From positions 1-5,243 of the forward strand of contig CAKRHL010000165.1 in the NCBI GenBank assembly GCA_934338765.1: a DNA stretch of 5,243 bases, in the 5' to 3' direction. Numbering within the stretch: position 1 is the stretch's first letter; the number at the start of each line of letters is the position of its first letter. The translations under genes and the position numbers were made by a program. This document shows positions 1 to 5,243 of this stretch, piece after piece. The notes beneath the pieces were generated by a model. It saw only the letters and a program-made list of their open reading frames with translations, made no database searches and was not told the DNA's origin. The stretch is from an uncultured Lachnospiraceae bacterium (GTDB taxonomy: Bacteria; Bacillota; Clostridia; Lachnospirales; Lachnospiraceae).

Positions 1-339
1 ACCGGGAAATGCTCCTGCTGTATTGATCAGAGTGATCACCGGACGATGAAATTTCTCTGCCTGCTTCATCAATCGAAGAGCTTTGCGATATCCCTCCGGA
101 TTTGGCTGTCCAAAGTTACAGTTGACATTCTCCTCTAAGGTATGTCCCTTCTGAATCCCGATCACAGTTACCGGCATGCCATTTAAACCGGCAATTCCTC
201 CAACGATCGCACCATCGTCACCAAACAGACGATCCCCATGAAACTCCAGAAAGTCGTCAAATATTTCATCAATAAACTGTTTTGCACTGGGACGGTCGAT
301 CTGACGGGCAATGGTCACAGATCTCATACTCTCATTCAT
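1..339 (-). CDS. accA: Acetyl-CoA carboxylase carboxyltransferase alpha subunit (5' part, cut by window edge)
   Basis: AccA pairs with AccD in the cytoplasmic carboxyltransferase, which moves the carboxyl group from carboxybiotin on AccB to acetyl-CoA and yields malonyl-CoA. I translated 113 codons by hand from the ATG at 339. The protein begins [13 protein letters not shown] and then carries family blocks: [10 protein letters not shown] at about residues 33-42, [11 protein letters not shown] at 44-54, IGIQKG at 60-65, the [19 protein letters not shown] block at 79-97 and INTAGAFPG at 105-113, where the window ends. The start overlaps the accD stop by 8 nt. A GAGG lies 8 nt upstream, inside the accD coding end, so translational coupling is likely. 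An in-frame ATG at 327 is an alternative start but its ribosome site is poorer. The N-terminus is about 60 residues shorter than in E. coli AccA and lacks its leading helical extension. I believe this short form is common in Clostridia. Identity is very secure. Confidence 0.95.
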   Translation of the reverse strand, partial: MNESMRSVTIARQIDRPSAKQFIDEIFDDFLEFHGDRLFGDDGAIVGGIAGLNGMPVTVIGIQKGHTLEENVNCNFGQPNPEGYRKALRLMKQAEKFHRPVITLINTAGAFPG

Positions 340-1225
340 TTCCGTTTCCTCGCTTTCCTGCCTGATGAAGCTTCAAAATCTTTCCAAGCTCTCCACGCAA
401 TTCTTCACGATGAACAATGCGATCCACAAATCCATGATCCAGCTGGAACTCTGCTCTCTGAAATCCCTCTGGAAGCTTCTGATGGATCGTCCCCTGAATC
501 ACTCTCTGTCCCGCAAAACCGATCAAAGCCTTCGGCTCAGACAATATAATATCCCCAAGCATGGCAAAGCTGGCTGTGACACCTCCCGTAGTAGGATCCG
601 TCAATACCGTAATATAAAGCAGACCTGCCGCATCATGACGTCCCAACGCCTCTGATACCTTCGCCATCTGCATTAATGAAATGATTCCCTCCTGCATCCT
701 GGCGCCACCGGATGTAGTAAATATAATGATCGGAAGTCTTTCCTCTGTGGCTTTTTCCACCGCACGGGTAATCTTTTCACCAACAACAGAACCCATACTT
801 CCCATCATAAAATGACTGTCCATAATGGCGATAACCGCATCGTTTCCCTCAATCTGACAACGTCCCGTGACAACTGCCTCCCGGAGCTTTGTCTTATCCT
901 GTGCTTTTTCAATGATCTGATCGTAATCCGGATATTCCATGGGATTCTCCGGAATCATATCTGCATCAAACTCCTGAAACGATCCCTCATCACAGGTAAT
1001 GGCAATCCGCTCAGCAGGCGTCATACGAAAATGAGCTCCACAGCTCGGACACAGCTTATATTCTGTAATCTCCTTTTTGTATATGATCATTTTACAAGTG
1101 TTGCATTTGATCCACATACCATTTGGAATCGATGGTCCCTGTTCTTTTTTCTTTCGATCCGTCTTTTTTTTCTCCGGTGGAGTATCCAGAGAAAAATAAT
1201 TTTTTCTCTTACTAAATAAATTCAC
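332..1225 (-). CDS. accD: Acetyl-CoA carboxylase carboxyltransferase beta subunit, zinc-finger type
   Basis: AccD is the beta half of the AccA-AccD carboxyltransferase that makes malonyl-CoA in the cytoplasm. The 297-residue protein has the usual length and layout. A lysine-rich N-terminal linker spans about 18-28. A four-cysteine zinc ribbon follows, with Cys41, Cys44, Cys59 and Cys62. The crotonase-fold carboxyltransferase domain runs from about 85 to 285. It includes [11 protein letters not shown] (142-152), the oxyanion-type [10 protein letters not shown] (171-180), [18 protein letters not shown] (208-225) and the [11 protein letters not shown] block (236-246). The start is GTG, chosen because GGAAGG (1236-1231) sits 5 nt before it and the residues MNLFSKRKN suit the family; no in-frame ATG fits as well. 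It is the only gene of the set with a non-ATG start. The 108-nt leader is the longest gap in the window. It stops at TGA, inside the accA start region. An 8-A run in the linker codons is noted under findings. Confidence 0.97.
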   Translation of the reverse strand: MNLFSKRKNYFSLDTPPEKKKTDRKKKEQGPSIPNGMWIKCNTCKMIIYKKEITEYKLCPSCGAHFRMTPAERIAITCDEGSFQEFDADMIPENPMEYPDYDQIIEKAQDKTKLREAVVTGRCQIEGNDAVIAIMDSHFMMGSMGSVVGEKITRAVEKATEERLPIIIFTTSGGARMQEGIISLMQMAKVSEALGRHDAAGLLYITVLTDPTTGGVTASFAMLGDIILSEPKALIGFAGQRVIQGTIHQKLPEGFQRAEFQLDHGFVDRIVHREELRGELGKILKLHQAGKRGNGNE

Positions 1226-1243
1226 AAGATCCTTCCTTTCTCT

Positions 1244-1263
1244 CTGTCCATATTATGGTACAG
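1244..1263. repeat. Near-palindrome upstream of accD
   Basis: On the plus strand the arms are CTGTCCAT (1244-1251) and ATGG-T-ACAG (1255-1263), around the 3-nt centre ATT. They pair as 8 bp with one unpaired base. The centre lies about 30 nt upstream of the accD GTG. It could be a small hairpin in the leader or a dimeric regulator site. It does not match the FapR or FabT consensus that I recall. Function is unknown, and in an AT-rich spacer a chance match is possible. Confidence 0.4.
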
Positions 1264-1274
1264 ATATGCGATCA

Positions 1275-1301
1275 GCAGATCACTCTTTATCTCTCATCTG
1301 C
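1275..1301. repeat. GCAGAT/ATCTGC inverted repeat in accD leader
   Basis: GCAGAT at 1275-1280 and ATCTGC at 1296-1301 are perfect 6-bp inverted arms around a 15-nt loop. The same words occur as 7-bp arms in the accB leader at 3674-3694. The flanking minus-strand string GCAGATGAGA is also shared by both leaders. Alone the stem is weak; the recurrence in two leaders is what makes it notable. No function is known to me. Confidence 0.35.
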
Positions 1302-1333
1302 CATACACCTATTCGGTTAAAATCCCACGAAAA

Positions 1334-2680
1334 TTATTTCAATACCTTCTCCTCAATAAAAGATGTATCAAACTCTCCAGCCACATAATCCGGATGACTT
1401 AATATCATTCCCTGAAAATCTATATTGGTATCAATCCCATCGATCACAAACTCATAAAGCGCCCGGCGCATTTTTGCAATAGCCTCCTGGCGGTCCTTTC
1501 CACGGACGATGACCTTTGCGATCATAGAATCATAATACGGTGGGATCACATAATCTTGAAATACTGCAGCATCCACACGGAGCCCCAATCCGCCTGCCGG
1601 CAGTAAAAGAGACCGGATCTTTCCCGGACAAGGTGCAAAATTTTTATCCGGATTTTCTGCATTGATACGACATTCAATCGCATGACCGCTTATCTGAATA
1701 TCATCCTGTGAGACTGACAATGGTTCACCTGCAGCAATACGGATCTGTTCCTTGATAATATCAATCCCCGTGACCATTTCCGTAACAGGATGTTCAACCT
1801 GTACTCTGGTATTCATCTCCATAAAATAGAAATTGCCGGATTTGTCATAAAGAAATTCAATCGTTCCTGCACTCTGATATCCTGCTGCCTTCGCTGCACG
1901 CACTGCGGCTGCACACATTTCTTCGCGCTTCTCCTGACTGAGTGCCGGTGACGGAGATTCCTCCAACACCTTCTGATTCTTTCTCTGAAGAGAACAGTCT
2001 CTTTCTCCGAGATGTACCACATTGCCAAACTGATCTCCCAACACCTGAACCTCGATATGTCTGGCGTTTTCGATCAGCTTTTCCATATAAACCGCATCAT
2101 CACCAAAGCCCGCCATAGCTTCTCCCTTGGCAGACTCGTAGGCATTCTCCATCTCATCACGGCTCCGCACAATCCGGATGCCCTTTCCGCCGCCTCCAGC
2201 AGAAGCCTTGACCATCACAGGATACCCCAGACTGTCTGCTACCTCATAAGCTTGATCAAGGCTCTCGATAACTCCGTCACTTCCCGGAATCACAGGAACT
2301 CCTGCCTTGATCATCATTTCTCTTGCATTGGCTTTATTGCCCATGGCGTCGATCACAGACGGACTCGGTCCTATAAATTTAATGTTGCACACCTCACACA
2401 TAGAGGCAAATGTACTGTTTTCAGACAAAAATCCAAAACCCGGATGTATCGCCTGAATCTTTTTTTCTACTGCTACACTGATAATATTCTGCATATTCAG
2501 ATAGCTCTCTGCCACCTTGGCTCCGCCAATACAAACGGCCTCATCTGCCATCTGTGTATGTAAAGCATCCCTGTCTGCCTCCGAAAAAACAGCCACTGTC
2601 CTCACGCCCATCTCCCGGCAGGCACGGATTATACGAACAGCTATCTCTCCACGGTTCGCAATTAATATTTTATCAAACAT
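1334..2680 (-). CDS. accC: Acetyl-CoA carboxylase, biotin carboxylase subunit
   Basis: AccC uses ATP and bicarbonate to carboxylate the biotin on AccB, the first half-reaction of malonyl-CoA synthesis. The 448-residue length is typical. The N-terminal domain opens with MFDKILIANRGEIAVRIIRA and holds AIHPGFGFLSEN at about 77-89. The ATP-grasp region has the glycine-rich loop KASAGGGGKG (158-167), ARHIEVQV with His208, and ERDCSLQRKNQK (226-237). The catalytic stretch EMNTRVQVEHPVTE (288-301) keeps Glu288, Asn290, Arg292 and Glu296, the same positions as in E. coli AccC. The C-terminal domain includes GHAIECRINAE. I start at the ATG at 2680 because GGAGG (2690-2686) lies 5 nt before it and the protein then begins as the family does. 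The open frame reaches back to 2713, but that would overlap the fabZ stop and has no good ribosome site. It lies 25 nt after fabZ. Lacking a long C-terminal extension, it is the stand-alone subunit and not a pyruvate or propionyl carboxylase. Confidence 0.97.
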   Translation of the reverse strand: MFDKILIANRGEIAVRIIRACREMGVRTVAVFSEADRDALHTQMADEAVCIGGAKVAESYLNMQNIISVAVEKKIQAIHPGFGFLSENSTFASMCEVCNIKFIGPSPSVIDAMGNKANAREMMIKAGVPVIPGSDGVIESLDQAYEVADSLGYPVMVKASAGGGGKGIRIVRSRDEMENAYESAKGEAMAGFGDDAVYMEKLIENARHIEVQVLGDQFGNVVHLGERDCSLQRKNQKVLEESPSPALSQEKREEMCAAAVRAAKAAGYQSAGTIEFLYDKSGNFYFMEMNTRVQVEHPVTEMVTGIDIIKEQIRIAAGEPLSVSQDDIQISGHAIECRINAENPDKNFAPCPGKIRSLLLPAGGLGLRVDAAVFQDYVIPPYYDSMIAKVIVRGKDRQEAIAKMRRALYEFVIDGIDTNIDFQGMILSHPDYVAGEFDTSFIEEKVLK

Positions 2681-2705
2681 GCGCTCCTCCATCCCATCCT
2701 CACAA

Positions 2706-3137
2706 TTATCCAATCATAAAGATAAATTCTGCCTGTGCAGCTACTTTATCGTCTACATAGGCTGTTCCCTGTCCAATACCGGCATTCTTTTTCAGCTTCA
2801 CAATGGAAACCTCCATACGCAGTGTATCACCAGGCACTACTTTTTTCTTAAACTTTGCCTTATTTATCCCGCCAAAATATGCTGTTTTTCCTTTAAACTG
2901 CTCCTGGGAAAGAATTGCAACCGCTCCTGCCTGTGCCATTGCCTCTACGATCAGCACTCCCGGCATCACCGGCTCGTTTGGAAAATGTCCGGCAAAAAAA
3001 GGCTCATTCATTGAGACATTTTTGATAGCCGTCACGCTCTCTCCCGGCACCATATCAACAATACGGTCTACCAGCAGAAACGGCTGACGATGGGGAATGA
3101 TCTCCATAATCTGCTTAATATCCATTACACATTCCAT
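2706..3137 (-). CDS. fabZ: 3-hydroxyacyl-[acyl-carrier-protein] dehydratase
   Basis: FabZ removes water from (3R)-hydroxyacyl-ACP to give trans-2-enoyl-ACP in the elongation cycle. The 143-residue protein is a single hot-dog domain of normal length. It has IIPHRQPFLLVDRI at about 13-26. The active-site segment is AGHFPNEPVMPGVLIVEAMAQAG (49-71), with catalytic His51 and Glu65. AYFGGINKAKFKKKVVPGDTL follows at 86-106. I start at the ATG at 3137, 8 nt after GGAGG (3150-3146). The ATG at 3125 is possible but lies 20 nt from that site, and the frame's upstream ATG at 3200 is inside accB. The gene begins 16 nt after the accB stop. Some Firmicute FabZ relatives (FabN type) also isomerise the double bond for unsaturated fatty acid synthesis; the sequence alone does not settle this. 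Its place between accB and accC argues for the general dehydratase. Confidence 0.96.
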   Translation of the reverse strand: MECVMDIKQIMEIIPHRQPFLLVDRIVDMVPGESVTAIKNVSMNEPFFAGHFPNEPVMPGVLIVEAMAQAGAVAILSQEQFKGKTAYFGGINKAKFKKKVVPGDTLRMEVSIVKLKKNAGIGQGTAYVDDKVAAQAEFIFMIG

Positions 3138-3153
3138 TTCATCTTCCTCCATT

Positions 3154-3657
3154 TTATCCAATTCTGAACAAAGGCTGGCCAAACTCAACAAAATCTCCAT
3201 CCTGAACCAGCACCTCTTTGATGGTGCCGCTAACAGTACTTGGAACCTCGTTCATAAACTTCATCGCCTCAATAATACAAAGGGTATCTCCCTCTGCAAC
3301 GGTATCTCCTACCTTCACAAAAGGATCCTTGTCCTGTGCCGGCTTCGCATAAAAGGTTCCCACGATCGGCGCCGTAACAACCTCTCCTTCCGGCTGGACA
3401 TCTGAAACACTCTCTGCCGGCGTGCCGCCTGCCATGGCTTCTCTGGCACCATTTTGTACAGATGCCACAATATCCTGTAAATCAGAAAGTGACGGAGCGT
3501 CCGGTATTTCCGGCTGGGCTGCTGCCGGCTGGCTTACTGTCTTTCCCGCATTCCCCCGTACCAGACGAAGACCATCATTCTCCCTGGTAAGCTCCATTTC
3601 TGCCAGATCTGTCTCTTCAAACAGATCGATCAACTGCTTAATCTCCTCGTAACGCAT
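3154..3657 (-). CDS. accB: Biotin carboxyl carrier protein of acetyl-CoA carboxylase
   Basis: AccB carries covalently bound biotin between AccC and the AccA-AccD transferase. The 167-residue protein has three parts. An N-terminal segment begins MRYEEIKQLIDLFEETDLAEMEL, then an Ala/Pro/Gly/Ser-rich linker runs from about 40 to 92. The biotinyl lipoyl-like domain follows from about 93 to the end. That domain holds TAPIVGTFY (95-103), the VKVGDTVAEGDTLCIIEAMKF segment with the biotin-accepting Lys133 in EAMKF, and the closing FVEFGQPLFRIG. The residue after that lysine is Phe where Leu or Met is usual. I start at the ATG at 3657 because GGAAGG (3667-3662) ends 4 nt before it. The in-frame ATG at 3675 would place this ribosome site within the coding sequence and itself lies in an inverted repeat. 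Biotin loading would need a BirA ligase encoded elsewhere. Confidence 0.96.
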   Translation of the reverse strand: MRYEEIKQLIDLFEETDLAEMELTRENDGLRLVRGNAGKTVSQPAAAQPEIPDAPSLSDLQDIVASVQNGAREAMAGGTPAESVSDVQPEGEVVTAPIVGTFYAKPAQDKDPFVKVGDTVAEGDTLCIIEAMKFMNEVPSTVSGTIKEVLVQDGDFVEFGQPLFRIG

Positions 3658-3673
3658 GCTTCCTTCCTTTCTC

Positions 3674-3694
3674 ATCTGCTATTATGCAGCAGAT
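3674..3694. repeat. Inverted repeat just upstream of the accB ribosome binding site
   Basis: ATCTGCT at 3674-3680 and AGCAGAT at 3688-3694 are perfect 7-bp arms around the 7-nt loop ATTATGC. In the transcript the hairpin would end about 5 nt before the AAGGAAGG of accB, in the 58-nt fabF-accB gap. There is no following U run, so it is not an intrinsic terminator. It could tune accB translation, mark a processing site, or be a protein site. The same words recur before accD. Confidence 0.5.
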
Positions 3695-3715
3695 ATATCC
3701 CTTAAGAATTCCTGT

Positions 3716-4960
3716 TTAACCCTGCCATTTTTTGAAACACAGCACAGCATTATGACCACCAAAGCCAAGTGAATTCGATAATACATATTCTACATTATCT
3801 ACCTGTCTTCCCTCATTCGGGATCACATCCAGATCACATTCCGGATCCGGTGTTTTATAATTGATCGTTGCCGGCAGGAAATTATCCTGCATCGCCTTCA
3901 CACAGATAATCGCTTCGATTGCTCCGGCAGCACCTAACAAATGACCTGTCATAGATTTCGTAGAGCTGACCGGCACCTTATGTGCCATCTCTTCTCCCAG
4001 CGCAAGCTTGATCGCTGCAGTCTCACCGATCTCATTGGCATGGGTACTCGTTCCGTGAGCATTGATATAGGATACCTGCCCCGGTGTGATCCCGGCTTCC
4101 TCCATGGCAAGCGTCATCGCCTTTGCTGCACCGGAACCATCCGGAAGCGGGGAAGTGATGTGATATGCATCCCCATTGGAGCCATATCCAACGATCTCTC
4201 CGTATATCTTTGCTCCTCTTGCCTTTGCATGCTCTAACTCCTCAAGGATCATCACACCGGCACCCTCTGACATAACGAATCCATCTCTATCCTTATCGAA
4301 TGGCTTACATGCATCCTTAGGATCAGGATTTTTGGATAATGCCGTAAGATTTGTGAAGCCTGCAATACCAATCCGGCAGATTGCTGCCTCTGCACCACCT
4401 GCAAACATCACATCCTGACGTCCGTCCTTGATCTGGCGGAACGCATCGCCAATAGCATTAGTTCCCGTCGCACATGCTGTCACGACATTTTCACAGATTC
4501 CTTTTGCACCATAACGGATTGCAATATTACCTGCTGCCATATTACCAATAGTCATAGTGATAAACAGCGGAGACACTCTGGCAGGTCCTCTGTCATTCAT
4601 CTTGGTCACCTGCTCTTCCATGGTCATCAGACCACCGACACCGGATCCCACGATCACGCCAACCCGGTCAGCATCCTCCTTTTCCATGTCAAGACCACTG
4701 TCCTCAAATGCCTGCACGGCAGCCCCCAGGGCATATACCGCAAACAGATCATTTCTCTTGACATCCTTCTTGGTCATATAAAGCTCCGGATCAAAGCCTT
4801 CCACCTCTCCGGCAACCTTTACCTTAAACTCTTCGGTATCAAATTTCGTGATCATCTTAATTCCGCACTGACCCTTCCGGATATTGTCCCAGAAAGTATC
4901 TACCGTGCTGCCCAGGGGCGTTACCGCTCCCATACCCGTTACAACTACTCTTCTAGCCAT
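3716..4960 (-). CDS. fabF: 3-oxoacyl-[acyl-carrier-protein] synthase II
   Basis: FabF condenses malonyl-ACP with acyl-ACP and releases CO2, so extending the chain by two carbons; it is the elongation condensing enzyme and the cerulenin target class. The 414-residue protein is a full-length thiolase-fold KAS. It starts MARRVVVTGMGAVTPLGS. The nucleophile Cys163 sits in TACATGTNAIG. His302 is in NAHGTSTHANE, Lys335 in SSTKSMTGH and His340 ends that motif, so the Cys-His-His set is complete. The glycine-rich end NSLGFGGHNAVL (396-407) contains the gatekeeper-type Phe400. The ATG at 4960 follows GAGGG (4972-4968) by 7 nt. It lies 53 nt after fabG and 58 nt before accB. Similarity could also suggest FabB, but the motifs, length and fabG-fabF-accB context favour FabF. 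Confidence 0.97.
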   Translation of the reverse strand: MARRVVVTGMGAVTPLGSTVDTFWDNIRKGQCGIKMITKFDTEEFKVKVAGEVEGFDPELYMTKKDVKRNDLFAVYALGAAVQAFEDSGLDMEKEDADRVGVIVGSGVGGLMTMEEQVTKMNDRGPARVSPLFITMTIGNMAAGNIAIRYGAKGICENVVTACATGTNAIGDAFRQIKDGRQDVMFAGGAEAAICRIGIAGFTNLTALSKNPDPKDACKPFDKDRDGFVMSEGAGVMILEELEHAKARGAKIYGEIVGYGSNGDAYHITSPLPDGSGAAKAMTLAMEEAGITPGQVSYINAHGTSTHANEIGETAAIKLALGEEMAHKVPVSSTKSMTGHLLGAAGAIEAIICVKAMQDNFLPATINYKTPDPECDLDVIPNEGRQVDNVEYVLSNSLGFGGHNAVLCFKKWQG

Positions 4961-5001
4961 TTTCTTACCCTCATTTCTGCTTTTCTATGCATCCAGATCA
5001 T
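4945..5001 (-). other. Possible 18-codon ORF overlapping the fabF start
   Basis: An ATG at 5001-4999 follows AAGGG by six bases and opens a short frame, MIWMHRKAEMRVRKWLEE, that ends at TAG 4947-4945, inside fabF in another frame. The bases before it, GGGTAAGA (5010-5003), are repeated exactly before the fabF ATG (4970-4963). If translated, it could couple fabF translation to upstream ribosomes. It has no homology I recognise and may be chance. Confidence 0.2.
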
Positions 5002-5013
5002 CTCTTACCCTTA

Positions 5014-5243
5014 TTACATTACCATACCGCCATCTACATTGAGTACCTGTCCGGTAATGTAATCATTCTCAGCCAGAAATACTGCCGCTCTCGCAATATC
5101 CTCAACCTTACCGCCGCGTTTCAACGGAATTGCACTGAGGATCGCATTCTGTACATCCTCCTTTAAGACAGCTGTCATATCTGTCTCCACAACTCACGGT
5201 GCAATGGCATTACAGGTGATTCCTCTGGATGCCAGCTCCTTTG
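5014..5243 (-). pseudogene. fabG: 3-oxoacyl-[acyl-carrier-protein] reductase, 3' end with an in-frame TGA
   Basis: FabG is the NADPH-dependent short-chain dehydrogenase that reduces 3-ketoacyl-ACP. Only the C-terminal 75 codons are in the window; the Rossmann core and the catalytic Ser-Tyr-Lys lie outside. The frame reads KELASRGITCNAIAP, then a TGA at 5196-5194, then VVETDMTAVLKEDV and on to the typical ending ITGQVLNVDGGMVM, followed by two TAA stops (5016-5011). The TGA sits exactly where the family has the nearly invariant glycine of the APG...TDM motif, one base from GGA. Everything after it is intact in frame. As written, the protein would lose its last 59 residues, which contain the final helices and strand and the oligomer contacts, and would probably be inactive. 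A recent nonsense mutation or a base-call error fits best. The gene is 53 nt upstream of fabF, its usual place. I label it pseudogene because of the stop; if the base is wrong, it is an ordinary fabG. Confidence 0.85.

Larger units (their letters stand above)
1226..1333 (-). other. accC-accD intergenic leader, longest gap in the window
   Basis: This 108-nt gap is the only spacer in the cluster that could hold a secondary promoter or an RNA leader. It contains the accD ribosome binding site, a 6-bp inverted repeat and a near-palindrome, each listed separately. On the minus strand, CATAAT at 1257-1252 resembles a -10 box, but the hexamer 17 nt upstream (ATCTGC) is a poor -35, so I do not call a promoter. 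No GC-rich stem followed by a T run is present, so there is no intrinsic terminator, and accD probably stays in the same transcript as accC. I see no FapR-like or FabT-like operator matching the forms I remember. No ORF of note lies here. Confidence 0.6.

Noticed and set aside
238..1219. Plus-strand open frames opposite accA and accD (238-549, 311-655, 812-1219)
   Set aside because: They lie antisense to well-supported genes, have no recognisable domains and low-quality compositions, and lack convincing ribosome sites.
1226..1333. Internal promoter or riboswitch before accD
   Set aside because: Only a -10-like CATAAT was seen, with a poor -35, and no riboswitch core or terminator stem is recognisable in 108 nt.
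1813..2028. Minus-strand 71-codon frame inside accC
   Set aside because: It overlaps the catalytic region of accC in another frame and the translation is Arg-rich with no motif.
2681..2713. Longer accC start at 2713 or 2692
   Set aside because: The ATG at 2680 has GGAGG at good spacing and gives the standard N-terminus. The upstream starts overlap the fabZ end or the ribosome site.
3138..3200. Longer fabZ start at 3200
   Set aside because: It would overlap the last 47 nt of accB, has no ribosome site, and the extra residues are not family-like. GGAGG is placed 8 nt before the ATG at 3137.
2012..3405. Plus-strand open frames opposite accC, fabZ and accB, including one of 183 codons
   Set aside because: They are antisense shadows of conserved coding sequence. 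Their translations are rich in His, Ser and Cys with no family motif.
3422..4781. Plus-strand open frames opposite accB and fabF
   Set aside because: Same reasoning: they mirror the codons of conserved genes and have no independent support.
5157..5164. AAAGGAGG within fabG as a ribosome site for a hidden gene
   Set aside because: The next suitably spaced ATG opens only eight codons. The string simply encodes Lys-Glu-Asp in fabG.
5194..5196. UGA read as glycine (altered code) or selenocysteine
   Set aside because: The other genes use TAA or TGA normally. The accD TGA is a proper stop overlapping accA, and reading it as sense would give a 71-codon extension with several more TGA codons. The proteins look like Clostridia, not the lineages with UGA=Gly, and no catalytic Cys/Sec is expected at this FabG position.

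Overview
The window is a piece of a chromosomal type II fatty acid synthesis operon from a low-to-mid GC Gram-positive bacterium. Every gene lies on the minus strand. In transcription order (right to left) they are the 3' end of fabG, then fabF, accB, fabZ, accC, accD and the 5' part of accA. This order, with fabZ between accB and accC and accDA at the end, matches the fab/acc clusters I know from Clostridia and streptococci. Purine-rich GGAGG/GGAAGG ribosome binding sites, a GTG start on accD, the short AccA N-terminus and the protein wording suggest a Clostridia member, probably Lachnospiraceae. No tree or database search backs that family assignment.

Layout: 5243-5014 fabG 3' end, carrying an in-frame TGA; 4960-3716 fabF; 3657-3154 accB; 3137-2706 fabZ; 2680-1334 accC; 1225-332 accD; 339-1 accA, cut by the window edge. 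Gaps are short (16-58 nt) except 108 nt before accD. accD and accA overlap by 8 nt. No promoter, terminator, tRNA, rRNA, mobile element or CRISPR array was found. The operon promoter and the upstream genes usual in such clusters (fabH, acpP, fabK, fabD) would lie beyond the right edge.

Function: AccB carries biotin, AccC carboxylates it, and AccD with AccA transfers the carboxyl group to acetyl-CoA to give malonyl-CoA. FabF condenses malonyl-ACP with a growing acyl-ACP, FabG reduces the 3-keto product and FabZ dehydrates the 3-hydroxy product. An enoyl-ACP reductase, encoded elsewhere, would close the cycle.

This is core metabolism and I see no undescribed system. The observation most worth checking is the TGA in fabG at 5196-5194. 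It falls on the almost invariant glycine of the Ala-Pro-Gly motif, and the frame is otherwise intact to the normal stop. Weaker items are inverted-repeat motifs shared by the accB and accD leaders, a near-palindrome before accD, an 8-A slippery run in accD, and a short ORF that overlaps the fabF start.
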